Shown: piece by piece, positions 53,174 through 61,586 of the stretch | How the letters are laid out: every line of letters begins with the position of its first letter | Position numbering within the stretch: position 1 is the first letter of the stretch | DNA from: Bradyrhizobium sp. CCBAU 53421 | GTDB lineage: Bacteria; Pseudomonadota; Alphaproteobacteria; Rhizobiales; Xanthobacteraceae | DNA: 64,000 nt | Assembly: GCF_015291625.1 (NCBI RefSeq) | Contig: NZ_CP030047.1 | Location: 8,236,001 to 8,300,000 of the forward strand | Direction of reading: 5' to 3' | Translations under genes and position numbers: made by a program | Notes under the pieces: generated by a model | What the model saw: the letters and a program-made list of their open reading frames with translations, nothing else | Told to the model about the DNA's origin: nothing | The model's database searches: none

Positions 53174-53995
53174 ATGCACAGCCTCCACGTCAACGGTTTC
53201 GACATGCCCTATCTCGATATCGGCAAAGATACCGGCAAGGGCCCGCCGCTGGTCTGCGTGCATGGCTCGCTGTGCGATTTCCGGATCTGGTCGGCGGTGC
53301 TCGGCCCGCTGACGCGGCGGCATCGCGTGATCGCGGTCAGCCTGCGGCATTTCTTCCCGGCGCATTGGGACGGTGTCGGCGACACCTATTCGATCGCGCA
53401 GCATGTCGACGACGTCATCGCCTTCATCGAGAAATTCGACACCAAACCGGTCGACCTGATGGGGCATTCCCGCGGCGGCCACATCTGCTTCCGTGTCGCG
53501 CAGCGGCGGCCGGACCTGCTGCGCAAGCTGATCCTGGCCGAGCCCGGCGGCGAGCTCGACGAGAGCCTTGATCCGGATTACAAGCCCGGCCCCTCGCCGC
53601 TGGCGGCGCGCTTCGCGGCCTGTGCCGCTGAGATCGCCAAGGGCGACATCGACGGCGGCTTGCAGATCTTCATGGACGCGCTCGAAGGCCCCGGCGCCTG
53701 GAAGCGGATTCCGGCGACCTCCAAGCAGCTCTTGCGCGACAACGCGACCACGCTGCTCGGCCAGACCCGCGACCAGCGGCCGCCGTTCTCGAAGGCCGAC
53801 GCGGAGGCGATCAGGACGCCGACATTGTTCATCGGCGGCGCCAACACCAAGGGCGTGCTGCCGAAGGTGCTGCACGCCCTCGCCGCAAATGTGAAGGGCG
53901 CGCGTACCGAGATGATCCCCGGCACCACGCACCCGATGTTCGAGCAGGCCCCGCAGCGCTACTGCGAAATCGTGCTGGAATTTCTTTCCGCGTAA
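53174..53995 (+). CDS. alpha/beta hydrolase
   Basis: A 273-residue alpha/beta-hydrolase. The oxyanion region is VCVHGSLCDFRIW, the nucleophile elbow is GHSRGGH (Ser at about residue 108), an acid is expected near FIGGANTKG and the His is in PGTTHPMF near the C-terminus. It is esterase/lipase-like with a cap domain (about 130-200). The ATG at 53174 is preferred over one 25 codons upstream because the extra residues do not look like family sequence. Substrate unknown. Confidence 0.85.
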   Translation: MHSLHVNGFDMPYLDIGKDTGKGPPLVCVHGSLCDFRIWSAVLGPLTRRHRVIAVSLRHFFPAHWDGVGDTYSIAQHVDDVIAFIEKFDTKPVDLMGHSRGGHICFRVAQRRPDLLRKLILAEPGGELDESLDPDYKPGPSPLAARFAACAAEIAKGDIDGGLQIFMDALEGPGAWKRIPATSKQLLRDNATTLLGQTRDQRPPFSKADAEAIRTPTLFIGGANTKGVLPKVLHALAANVKGARTEMIPGTTHPMFEQAPQRYCEIVLEFLSA

Positions 53996-54000
53996 GGAGT

Positions 54001-54145
54001 GCACCTCTCCCCTTGTGGGAGAGGTCGGATCACATCGACAGATGCGATCCGGGTGAGGGGTCTGTTTTCGCGGAGAGAACCCCTCACCCGGCGCGATGCC
54101 GCTGCGCTTTATCGCGCCACCCTCTCCCACAAGGGGAGAGGGTGC
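54001..54145. repeat. intergenic palindromic repeat, CACCTCTCCCCTTGTGGGAGAGG class
   Basis: Left block CTCTCCCCTTGTGGGAGAGG, right block CCTCTCCCACAAGGGGAGAGG, with CGATCCGGGTGAGGGG and CCCCTCACCCGG inside. Outer ends GCACC/GGTGC. Same class as the copies at 46595, 56978 and 60322. Confidence 0.85.
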
Positions 54146-54167
54146 ATTGTGCGCGCGGCAAGAGATG

Positions 54168-54626
54168 TCACACCTTCCACGCACCGACAGGTTGCCGCAC
54201 GGCGACGTTCAGCCGGTTCCAGACATTGATCGCGGCGATGCCGAGCACCAGGGACGCGAGCTGCTGCTCGTCGAAATGTTTCGCGGCCTCGTCCCACACC
54301 GCGTCCGTCACTGGATCCTCGCGGTCGCTGAGCCGGGTCACCGCTTCGGTCAGCGCCAGCGCGGCGCGCTCGGCTTCGGTGAAATACGGCGTGTCGCGCC
54401 AGGCACCGACCGCGAACAGCCGCTCATCGGTCTCGCCGGCGCGCCGCGCAAGCTTGGGGTGCATATCGACACAGACGCTACAGCCGTTGATCTGGCTGGC
54501 GCGCAGATGGACCAGCTCGAGCAGCTTTTCCGGCAAAGCCGGCTTGGTGCTCTCGCTGAGCGCCTGCAGCGCCTTCATGGCATCGGGAACAACCATCACA
54601 GGATGGTTCATGCGGGCTTTCATCAT
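54168..54626 (-). CDS. carboxymuconolactone decarboxylase/AhpD-like protein
   Basis: A 152-residue protein with the AhpD core INGCSVCVDMH at about residues 46-56, giving the CxxC...H redox motif. The helical pattern LVHLRASQ, AERAALALTEAVTRL and LVLGIAAINVWNRLNVA is typical. The family includes gamma-carboxymuconolactone decarboxylases and alkylhydroperoxidases. AGGAG precedes the ATG at 54626. It is divergent from the ECF41-type sigma factor gene, a pairing known in many bacteria: these sigma factors sit next to and control such a gene. Confidence 0.9.
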   Translation of the reverse strand: MMKARMNHPVMVVPDAMKALQALSESTKPALPEKLLELVHLRASQINGCSVCVDMHPKLARRAGETDERLFAVGAWRDTPYFTEAERAALALTEAVTRLSDREDPVTDAVWDEAAKHFDEQQLASLVLGIAAINVWNRLNVAVRQPVGAWKV

Positions 54627-54670
54627 ATCACTCTCCTGATTTGCCTTTTGACGCCGCCGTGCCGATCTGC

Positions 54671-54698
54671 TGTCACATCGGCCGAGTTTCGTTCGTCA
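54671..54698 (+). promoter_or_regulatory. ECF41-type promoter
   Basis: TGTCACA-N16-CGTCA matches the known ECF41 target pattern (TGTCACA at -35, CGTC at -10, 16-base spacing). It lies 35 bases before the sigma-factor ATG and implies autoregulation. On the other strand TGTGACA-N17-CGTCA is a weaker version facing the decarboxylase gene. Confidence 0.75.
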
Positions 54699-54733
54699 TG
54701 GCCTTGACGGAGCGGACAAAGGGAATGTGACCG

Positions 54734-55600
54734 ATGAACGAGAAAAAGTTTGTGGCCGAGCAGTTCGAGGCCAACCGGCCACGCCTGCGGGCCGTGGCCT
54801 ACCGCATGCTGGGCTCGACCGCCGAGGTCGACGACGCCGTGCAGGAGACCTGGCTGCGGCTCGGCCGCACCGACACTGCTGCCGTCGACAATCTCGGGGG
54901 TTGGCTGACCACTGTGGTCGCGCGGATCTGCCTCGACATGCTGCGCTCGCGCAAATCGCGCCGCGAGGAGCCGATGGGTGCGCACGTGCCGGAGCCGATC
55001 GCCGACAATCCGTCCGAGCGCGAGACCGAGATGGCCGACTCCGTCGGCGCCGCGCTGCTGGTGGTGCTGGAAACGCTGGCGCCGGCGGAGCGGCTGGCTT
55101 TCGTTCTGCACGACATGTTCGCGGTGCCGTTCGAGGAGATCGCGCCGATCGTCGGCCGCACGCCGGCCGCCGCGCGGCAACTGGCGAGCCGCGCGCGGCG
55201 CCGCGTGCAGGGCGCGCCGCCCGCGCCGGATGCCGATCTCAGCCGGCAGCGCGGCATCGTCGAGGCTTTCCTCGCCGCATCCCGCAACGGCGACTTCAAA
55301 GGGCTGCTTGCGGTGCTGGCGCCCGACGTCGTGGTGCGCGCCGATCAGGCCGCGCAGCGGCTCGGCTCGCTGCCGGTGATCCGCGGCGCCACTGCGGTTG
55401 CCGAGAGCTTCAAGGGACGCGCGCAAGCAGCAAGACCAGCGCTGGTCGACGGCGAGATCGGCGTTGCCGTCATCCTCGGCGGCAAGCTGCGTGTCGTGCT
55501 GCGAGTCACGATTTCAGGCGACAGGATCGCGGCGATCGATGCGACCGCCGAACCCGCAGAGATCGAAGCACTCGATGTCGAGGTGCTCGATCGCACCTGA
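54734..55600 (+). CDS. ECF41-type RNA polymerase sigma factor with C-terminal SnoaL-like domain
   Basis: A 288-residue sigma factor. Region 2 is at about 10-80 (LRAVAYRMLGSTAEVDDAVQETWLR), region 4 at about 120-170 (LETLAPAERLAFVLHDMF, IAPIVGRTPAAARQLASRARRR). The C-terminal ~100 residues (GIVEAFLAASRNGDFKGLLAVLAPDVVVRAD...) are a SnoaL/NTF2-like fold, which modulates activity in ECF41 members and replaces a separate anti-sigma factor. The gene position, opposite a carboxymuconolactone-decarboxylase-type gene, and the promoter at 54671 fit the ECF41 group. Confidence 0.93.
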   Translation: MNEKKFVAEQFEANRPRLRAVAYRMLGSTAEVDDAVQETWLRLGRTDTAAVDNLGGWLTTVVARICLDMLRSRKSRREEPMGAHVPEPIADNPSERETEMADSVGAALLVVLETLAPAERLAFVLHDMFAVPFEEIAPIVGRTPAAARQLASRARRRVQGAPPAPDADLSRQRGIVEAFLAASRNGDFKGLLAVLAPDVVVRADQAAQRLGSLPVIRGATAVAESFKGRAQAARPALVDGEIGVAVILGGKLRVVLRVTISGDRIAAIDATAEPAEIEALDVEVLDRT

Positions 55601-55656
55601 CGCGGCTAGGTCGCGATGCTAGTGTCCTCCTTGCGCTTACTGCTGGGAGGACAATC

Positions 55657-56907
55657 ATGAAACTATCCGTCAAATTGCTCGCGTCAGCTGGCCTGATCGC
55701 CCTCGCCTCATCCTCCGCCTTTGCCGCCGCGGATGAGAAGCTGCGCGCGCCCGCCGAGCAGGCCCAGCCGGCCGTGATCGAAAGCCTGCACGACATGGTG
55801 CTGATCGAGTCAGGCTCCAGCGACGTCGAGGGCCTGAACAAGATGGCCGACTACACCGAAGCGCGGCTGAAGGCGCTCGGCGCCAAGACCGAGCGGCGCA
55901 AGACCACGAAGGGCGCCGGCGCCGACATGGTGATCGGCACCTTTGAAGGCACCGGCAACAGGAAGCTGATGCTGATCGCGCATATGGATACGGTCTATGA
56001 GCACGGCATCCTCGACACCCAACCCTACAAGGTCGATGGCAACAGGATCTACGGACCCGGCATCGCCGACGACAAGGGCGGCATCGCCGTCATCCTGCAT
56101 TCGCTCAAGATCCTGCAAGATATCGGCTGGCGCGACTACGCCAAGCTCACGGTGTCTTTCAATCCGGATGAGGAGGTCGGATCGATCGGCTCCGGCGAGA
56201 TCATCTCCGAGCTCGCCGACCAGCACGACGTGGTGCTGTCCTGCGAGCCGACGGTGGCACCGCCGGTGGCCAAGAACGAGAGCCTGCTGCTCGGCGCCAG
56301 CGGCACCGCGACCGGCACGATGGACGTGAAGGGCAAGGCCTCGCATGCCGGCGCCGCGCCGCAGCTCGGCCGCAACGCACTGATCGAGCTCGCGCATCAA
56401 TTGCTGCAGACCCAGGACGTCGCGAAATCAATCCCCGGCACCCAGCTGAACTGGACCACCGCGAAAGCCGGCACCGTACGCAACCAGATCCCCGACCACG
56501 CCAGCGCCGGCGCCGACATCCGCCTCACCGTTCCGGACGGCGTGCAGAAGCTTCAGGCGGCACTCGACGAGAAGGTGAAGAACAGGCTGATCGCGGACAC
56601 CGAGGTGACCGTGAAGGTCACCGCAGGCCGTCCGCCCTTCGTCGCCAATGATCGCGGCCGCTCCCTCGCCAAGCAGGGACAGGCGATCTACGCCGAGCTC
56701 GACCGCACGCTCGATATCGCGGAAATGACCGGCGGCGCGACCGATGCCGGCTACGCCGCGCGCAGCGGCAAGGCCATCGTGGTCGAAAGCTTCGGCCTCG
56801 CCGGCTGGGGCTATCACGCCCGCGACGAATACATCGACACCAACTCGATCGTGCCGCGGCTCTATCTGATGACGCGGATCCTGATCGAGCTGGGCAAGGC
56901 GAAGTAG
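55657..56907 (+). CDS. periplasmic M20 peptidase, glutamate carboxypeptidase-like
   Basis: A 416-residue zinc peptidase with a Sec signal peptide (about 1-23, AFAAADE). The zinc site is intact: IAHMDTVY (His, Asp), GIADDKGGIAV, FNPDEEVGSIGS (catalytic and ligand Glu) and the late GWGYHARDEYID (His). The dimerisation domain (GTMDVKGKASHAG) is present. It resembles carboxypeptidase G2, which removes C-terminal glutamate from folates and peptides. GGGAGG lies six bases before the ATG. It follows the sigma factor by 56 bp and could be a target gene. Confidence 0.92.
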   Translation: MKLSVKLLASAGLIALASSSAFAAADEKLRAPAEQAQPAVIESLHDMVLIESGSSDVEGLNKMADYTEARLKALGAKTERRKTTKGAGADMVIGTFEGTGNRKLMLIAHMDTVYEHGILDTQPYKVDGNRIYGPGIADDKGGIAVILHSLKILQDIGWRDYAKLTVSFNPDEEVGSIGSGEIISELADQHDVVLSCEPTVAPPVAKNESLLLGASGTATGTMDVKGKASHAGAAPQLGRNALIELAHQLLQTQDVAKSIPGTQLNWTTAKAGTVRNQIPDHASAGADIRLTVPDGVQKLQAALDEKVKNRLIADTEVTVKVTAGRPPFVANDRGRSLAKQGQAIYAELDRTLDIAEMTGGATDAGYAARSGKAIVVESFGLAGWGYHARDEYIDTNSIVPRLYLMTRILIELGKAK

Positions 56908-56977
56908 CGGCGAGGAGCATGCACAACGGCACCCGTTGAGACGGCACGCCAATCTTTAGCGCCGGCGTCCGGGCCAC

Positions 56978-57102
56978 CCCTCTCCCCACCCTCCCCCACA
57001 AGGGGGGAGGGAGCATGACCGACGTGCTCACCTCACTTTCTCATCCACGGGACGCGGCTCTCTCCGTTCCCTCCCCCCTTGTGGGGGAGGGTCAGGGAGG
57101 GG
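56978..57102. repeat. intergenic palindromic repeat, CCCTCCCCCACAAGGGGG class
   Basis: Left block CCTCCCCCACAAGGGGGGAGGGAG, right block CCCTCCCCCCTTGTGGGGGAGGG. Same class as the copies at 54001 and 60322, with one arm facing the M20 gene stop. Confidence 0.8.
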
Positions 57103-57255
57103 GATGCCGCTTGCTCCGCTTGCCAACGAAGGTTGGCCGGTGACTGCGACCTACGTTCGAGGGTTGCCGAAAACATCACCAGTTTCAGCCGTTTAGGATC
57201 ACCACGAATCCCAGGCTTGACCGTTCCCGCAACCGGCAGTACCTTCTCTTCGAAC

Positions 57256-57267
57256 ACGGAATTCCGT
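57256..57267. promoter_or_regulatory. candidate GntR operator
   Basis: ACGGAATTCCGT is a perfect 12-base palindrome 22 bases before the GntR start codon; the overlapping GGAAT-N5-ATTCC is a second inverted repeat. Both are plausible FCD-GntR binding sites and suggest autoregulation. Confidence 0.5.
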
Positions 57268-57288
57268 ATTCCAATTTGGACTGATGCA

Positions 57289-57963
57289 ATGATCCCGTTG
57301 GACCCGCTTCCGAACCTGATCGACCAGGTCTACGGGCGATTGCTCGAGGCGATCATCGACCGCACGTTGCTGCCCGGTCAGCGCATCACCCAGAACGAAC
57401 TTGCCGATCGGCTCGGCGTGTCGCGCCAGCCGATCTCGCACGCGCTGCATCTGTTGCATCGCCAGGGCCTCGTCGCCGAGAGCGGCAAGCGCGGCTTCGA
57501 GGTGACGCAGCTCGATCCGCAGCGCATCCGCGAGCTTTATGAAGTCCGCGGCGCCATCGACGCGCTGGCGGCGCGGCTTGCCGCGAGGCGTGTGAAAGAG
57601 GATTCCGCTGCACGCGCACGGCTCGAGAGCGCGCTCGAAGCCGGACGCGCGATCAACGGCGACGCGCCGCTGGCGCGCCTGATTGCGCTCGACGTCGACT
57701 TCCACAGCGCGATCTATCGGCTCGCCGGCAATCCCGCGATCGAGGAAATGATTGCGCCGCAATGGCCGCATATGCGCCGCTCGATGGCGACCGTGCTTGC
57801 CGAGCTCGATTACCGCGACAGCGCCTGGACCGAGCATGAGGCCATCGCCGCGCATATTTTCTCCGGCAATGCCGCCGCCGCGGAGACTGCGGCGCTGGCG
57901 CATGCGCAGACGGCAGGGCGAATGACCGAACAGAAGCTGAGAGCGATCGACGTGGCGGCTTGA
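57289..57963 (+). CDS. GntR family (FCD) transcriptional regulator
   Basis: A 224-residue regulator. The winged helix-turn-helix spans about 8-72 (LLPGQRITQNELADRLGVSR, VSRQPISHALHLLHRQGLV, SGKRGFEVTQL). The FCD domain follows: YEVRGAIDALAARLAAR, DFHSAIYRLAGNPAIEEM, with metal-ligand His residues (DFHSA, PHMRR, HEAIAAHIF). It probably senses a small organic acid and controls the phytanoyl-CoA dioxygenase gene 57 bp downstream and the oxidoreductase gene after that. Confidence 0.92.
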   Translation: MIPLDPLPNLIDQVYGRLLEAIIDRTLLPGQRITQNELADRLGVSRQPISHALHLLHRQGLVAESGKRGFEVTQLDPQRIRELYEVRGAIDALAARLAARRVKEDSAARARLESALEAGRAINGDAPLARLIALDVDFHSAIYRLAGNPAIEEMIAPQWPHMRRSMATVLAELDYRDSAWTEHEAIAAHIFSGNAAAAETAALAHAQTAGRMTEQKLRAIDVAA

Positions 57964-58020
57964 GCGGAATCGTCACGTCGCCGCAAGAACGAAGATCAAC
58001 AATCAAAGGAGGAAAGCACC

Positions 58021-58821
58021 ATGAAACTGAGCCAGGAGCAGGTCGAATTTTTCCATCGCGAAGGCTGGCTGTTCCTGCCCGAGCTGTTCAGCCAGGAAGA
58101 GGTCGATTTCCTCGCCCGCGAGGCGGTCGCGATCTATGACGCCAACCGCCCCGAAGTGTGGCGCGAGAAGAGCGGCGCGCCGCGCACGGCCTTCGCCGCG
58201 CATCTCTACAACGAGGCGTTCGGCACCCTCGGCGCGCATCCGCGCATGATCGACCCGATCGAGCAGCTGTTCGGCGAGAAGGTCTACATGCACCAGTTCA
58301 AGATCAACGCGAAGGCGGCTTTCACCGGCGACGTCTGGCAGTGGCACCAGGATTACGGTACCTGGAAGCGCGACGACGGCATGCCGGAGCCGCGCGCGAT
58401 GAACATCGCGATTTTCCTCGACGAGGTGATGCCGATCAACGGCCCGCTGATGCTGGTGCCGCAGAGCCAGACTGCCGGCGACCTCAAGGCCTCGCACGAT
58501 CTCGAGACCACATCCTACCCACTGTGGACGCTGGACGAGGAGACCGTCACGCGACTCGTCAAGCAGGGCGGCATCGTCGCGCCAACCGGCAAGGCCGGCG
58601 GCATGCTGATGTTCCACGGCAACCTGGTGCATGGATCGAGCGGCAACATCACGCCCTACCCGCGCAAGATCGTCTATCTGACGCTGAACGCGGTCTCGAA
58701 CTACATCCGCACCCCGACGCGGCCCGACTACATCGCGCACCGCGACTTCACACCAATCCAGACCGTTGCCGACGACGCGCTGCTGCGGCTGGCCCGTGCG
58801 CCGCGGCAGGCGGCGGAGTAG
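58021..58821 (+). CDS. phytanoyl-CoA dioxygenase family protein (EctD-like)
   Basis: A 266-residue Fe(II)/2-oxoglutarate dioxygenase. The iron ligands are seen as HQD in WQWHQDYGTW (about residue 108) and the second His in LVHGSSGNITPYPR (about 206), with an Arg partner for oxoglutarate in PRKIVY. It closely resembles ectoine hydroxylase EctD in the stretch HGSxGNITPxPR, but no ectoine genes are nearby, so the substrate is uncertain. AAAGGAGGAAAG precedes the ATG. It lies in a likely operon with the GntR gene. Confidence 0.9.
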   Translation: MKLSQEQVEFFHREGWLFLPELFSQEEVDFLAREAVAIYDANRPEVWREKSGAPRTAFAAHLYNEAFGTLGAHPRMIDPIEQLFGEKVYMHQFKINAKAAFTGDVWQWHQDYGTWKRDDGMPEPRAMNIAIFLDEVMPINGPLMLVPQSQTAGDLKASHDLETTSYPLWTLDEETVTRLVKQGGIVAPTGKAGGMLMFHGNLVHGSSGNITPYPRKIVYLTLNAVSNYIRTPTRPDYIAHRDFTPIQTVADDALLRLARAPRQAAE

Positions 58822-58830
58822 ACTCGCTCG

Positions 58831-58954
58831 TGCCCCGGACGCAGCGCAGCCGCAGCGATGCGCTGCTGCGCCGGGGCCCACACACTTGTTCATACTTCCT
58901 CCATGGGTCCCGGCTCTGCGGAGCAGCACTTCGTGCCGCACCGCGTCCGGGACA
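58831..58954. repeat. intergenic palindromic repeat, TGCCCCGGACGC class
   Basis: Outer arms TGCCCCGGACGC and GCGTCCGGGACA, with inner arms around CGCTGCTGCGCCGGGGCCC and GGGTCCCGGCTCTGCGGAGCAG. It sits between the dioxygenase gene and the oxidoreductase gene and explains the false upstream extension of the latter frame. Confidence 0.75.
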
Positions 58955-58977
58955 TGGCGATAATCCCGGACACCATC

Positions 58978-60285
58978 ATGAACCTGCATCACCTCCTCAA
59001 AACCCGCGCCGCCGCCGGCAAGCCGGTTCGCGTTGCCCTGATCGGCGCCGGAAAATTCGGCTCGATGTTCCTGTCGCAGGTGCCGCACACACTGGGGCTC
59101 GAAGTGCCCGTGATTGTCGATCTCGACCGCGATCGCGCCCGCGAGGCCTGCCGCACGGTCGGCTGGGACGACGCGCGGATCGATGCCACCACCTTCACCG
59201 ATGACGGCGCGCGCGCGATCGCGGGCGGCGCGTTCGATGTGGTGGTGGAAGCGACCGGCAATCCCGCCGTCGGCATCCGCCATGCCCGCGCGGCGATAGC
59301 GGCCGGCAAGCACGTCGTGATGGTCAATGTCGAGGCCGACGTGCTGGCGGGGCCGCTGCTCGCCGAGGAGGCGCGCAAGGCCGGCGTGGTCTATTCGCTC
59401 GCCTATGGCGACCAGCCGGCGCTGACCGCTGAAATGGTCGACTGGGCGCGCGCGACGGGCTTTCACGTCGTCGCCGCCGGCAAGGGCACCAAATACCTGC
59501 CGGCCTATCACGACGTGACGCCGGAAGGCGTGTGGCAGCATTACGGGCTCACCGCAGGCGAAGCGCAATCCGCCGGCATGAACCCGCAGATGTTCAACTC
59601 CTTCCTCGACGGCACCAAATCTGCGATCGAGATGGCCGCGATCGCCAATGCCTGCACGCTCGACGTGCCGTCGGAAGGCTTGCTGTTTCCGCCCTGCGGC
59701 GTCGACGACCTGCCGCATGTGATGCGGCCGCGCGACAAAGGCGGCGTGCTGGAGAAATCCGGCATCGTCGAGGTGGTGTCGTCGCTGGAGCGCGATGGCC
59801 GTCCGGTGTTTCGCGATCTGCGCTGGGGCGTCTATGTGGTGCTGGAAGCCCCGAACGATTATGCCGCCGATTGCTTCAAGCAATATGGCCTCAAGACCGA
59901 CGCGTCCGGCCGTTATGCCGCGATGTACAAGCCCTATCATCTGATCGGGCTCGAGCTGAACATCTCCGTCCTCTCGGCGGCACTGCGCAACGAGCCGACC
60001 GGACAGCCGCGCGGTTTCCGCGGCGACGTCGCAGCGGTCGCCAAGCGCAATCTTCGCGCCGGCGAGATGCTCGACGGCGAAGGCGGCTATACGGTGTGGG
60101 GCAAGCTGATGCCGGCCTCCGCCAGCCTCGCCGCCGGCGCATTGCCGATCGGGCTCGCCCATCGCGTCAAGCTGAAGAACGACGTCGCCCACGGCGGCGT
60201 GGTGCGCTGGAGTGACGTCGAGGTCGACGAGAGCAACGACACGATCAAGACGCGCAAGGCGATGGAGAAAGCGTTTTCGCGGTGA
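58978..60285 (+). CDS. NAD(P)-dependent oxidoreductase with C-terminal SAF-like domain
   Basis: A 435-residue protein. The N-terminal Rossmann domain begins VRVALIGAGKFGSMFL and has VVVEATGNPAVG, as in homoserine-dehydrogenase-like and Gfo/Idh-like enzymes. The C-terminal ~90 residues (FRGDVAAVAKRNLRAGEMLDGEGGYTVWGK) look like a SAF/antifreeze-like domain. ATG at 58978 gives the usual family start (MNLHHLLKTRAAAGKPVRV); an ATG at 58954 is possible. It follows the dioxygenase gene, so the two may act in one pathway. The reaction is not known to me. Confidence 0.8.
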   Translation: MNLHHLLKTRAAAGKPVRVALIGAGKFGSMFLSQVPHTLGLEVPVIVDLDRDRAREACRTVGWDDARIDATTFTDDGARAIAGGAFDVVVEATGNPAVGIRHARAAIAAGKHVVMVNVEADVLAGPLLAEEARKAGVVYSLAYGDQPALTAEMVDWARATGFHVVAAGKGTKYLPAYHDVTPEGVWQHYGLTAGEAQSAGMNPQMFNSFLDGTKSAIEMAAIANACTLDVPSEGLLFPPCGVDDLPHVMRPRDKGGVLEKSGIVEVVSSLERDGRPVFRDLRWGVYVVLEAPNDYAADCFKQYGLKTDASGRYAAMYKPYHLIGLELNISVLSAALRNEPTGQPRGFRGDVAAVAKRNLRAGEMLDGEGGYTVWGKLMPASASLAAGALPIGLAHRVKLKNDVAHGGVVRWSDVEVDESNDTIKTRKAMEKAFSR

Positions 60286-60321
60286 CGTTTTTTTGCTGTT
60301 CACTCCAACGGAGCGACATCC

Positions 60322-60478
60322 TCACCTCTCCCCGCCCTTTTGCGGGGAGAGGTCGGATCGCATCGTCAGATGCGATCCGGGTGAGGGGCGAGGCACGGTG
60401 CTCAACAAGCAGCAAGGTGCTCGCCGGATAGAGGCCCCCTCACCCCAACCCTCTCCCCGCAAGAGCGGGGCGAGGGAG
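60322..60478. repeat. intergenic palindromic repeat, CACCTCTCCCCGCCCTTTTGCGGGGAGAGG class
   Basis: Left block CCTCTCCCCGCCC...GGGGAGAGG with CGGATCGCATCG...ATGCGATCCGGGTGAGGGG, right block CCCCCTCACCCCAACCCTCTCCCCGC...GCGGGGCGAGGGAG. Same class as the copies at 46595 and 54001. It fills the gap between the convergent oxidoreductase and PRISE-like genes. Confidence 0.8.
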
Positions 60479-60500
60479 CAGAGAGGAGCGTCGGCTGAAC

Positions 60501-61586
60501 TCACGGCAACAACCGGCTCGCCTTCGCCAGCTTGAACCACTTCCGGAACATGACTTCCGTATCCATCATCTCGGTGAAGCCGGCCTGATTGATCTTGACC
60601 GTCGAGACGATCGAAGGCGGGCCGGATTCGGTCTGCCCGTAGCGCATGCTGTAATCGGCATATTGGAACGACAGGCCGACGAACTCTTCCAGGCCAGGTG
60701 CGATCAGATCGTGCCTCCTGCGCAGCTCGTCCCACAACGCGATCCATTTCGGGTATTCCTGCGCCAGCGACAGCGGCACATGCCGGCCCGGCGCCATCTC
60801 GAGCGCATCTGATACCGCCGGCCAGATATTGTCCCAGGTGAAGACGTCGCCATTGGTGACGTTGAAGGCTTCGTTGCGCGCGGTCTCGGCCTCGCCCGAC
60901 CAGGCGATCGCCCGCGCCAACAGATCGACATCGACCGCCTGCGCGACGCGCGGTGCGCCGCCGGGATAATCCAGCGGCCTGCCCTGCGCGCGCAGCACCG
61001 CTGCATAGACGCCGAGCGGCGGGATCAGGTCCATCGCACCGCCCATGGCTTCGCCGATGATCAGCACCGGACGCAGGATGCTCCAGTGCCAGCGCTTGCC
61101 GCGTTGCAGTTCGCGCAGGAAGTTCTCCTGCGCCCAATAGAAGTTCGGCTGCTCGTACATTTCCGAACGGCCCTCGCGCGCCGGCACCGTGAGCGGCCGG
61201 ACATGCACGCCATAGGCTTTGGTACCCTGCAGCAGCGCGACATGCTTGAGATCAGGCGCGACGGGTTCGAGCGCGCCCATCAAATTGCGCAGCATCCGGT
61301 CGTTGGTTGCGATCTGCCCGGCATCGCGCCAGCCATCGACCAGGCTCGGCGCTTCGTAAAGCGCCGCGTAGATCAGGTGCGTTGCGCCGGCGAGCTCGGC
61401 CGCGGCGCGCTGGCAATCCTCGGCGCTGGTAAGGTCGATTCGCACATGCCGCGCGCCGTAGAGATCGCGCGGCTCCCGCCGCGACAGCGCAATGCGCTCA
61501 CAATCATCGGATGCGCCGAAGTGTCGCAAGGCGGCGTTGCCCACGAGGCCGGTCGCGCCGGCGACCACGACTTTCTTGTTGGCCAT
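60501..61586 (-). CDS. PRISE-like SDR reductase (progesterone 5beta-reductase/iridoid synthase type)
   Basis: A 361-residue extended SDR. The cofactor loop is VVVAGATGLVGNAALRH at residue 6. The catalytic region is NFYWAQENFL near 150, matching the NFYY-type active-site motif of PRISE enzymes with Tyr, and the Lys of the typical YxxxK is absent as in that family (the other active Lys is probably in QGTKAYG). GGAPRVAQAVDVDLLARA and the NxxNGDVFTW segments are family-like. These enzymes reduce enones with NADPH. It is divergent from the DctP gene. Confidence 0.85.
   Translation of the reverse strand: MANKKVVVAGATGLVGNAALRHFGASDDCERIALSRREPRDLYGARHVRIDLTSAEDCQRAAAELAGATHLIYAALYEAPSLVDGWRDAGQIATNDRMLRNLMGALEPVAPDLKHVALLQGTKAYGVHVRPLTVPAREGRSEMYEQPNFYWAQENFLRELQRGKRWHWSILRPVLIIGEAMGGAMDLIPPLGVYAAVLRAQGRPLDYPGGAPRVAQAVDVDLLARAIAWSGEAETARNEAFNVTNGDVFTWDNIWPAVSDALEMAPGRHVPLSLAQEYPKWIALWDELRRRHDLIAPGLEEFVGLSFQYADYSMRYGQTESGPPSIVSTVKINQAGFTEMMDTEVMFRKWFKLAKASRLLP

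Larger units (their letters stand above)
56908..57288. other. intergenic region with palindromic repeat and GntR promoter
   Basis: About 380 bases. The left third is the palindromic repeat (56978-57102). The right part holds the GntR gene promoter region and the palindrome at 57256. No gene seen. Confidence 0.65.

Noticed and set aside
54727..56907. 726-codon fusion protein
   Set aside because: The first half is a shadow of the sigma-factor gene; the M20 peptidase starts at 55657 with its own ribosome site and signal peptide.
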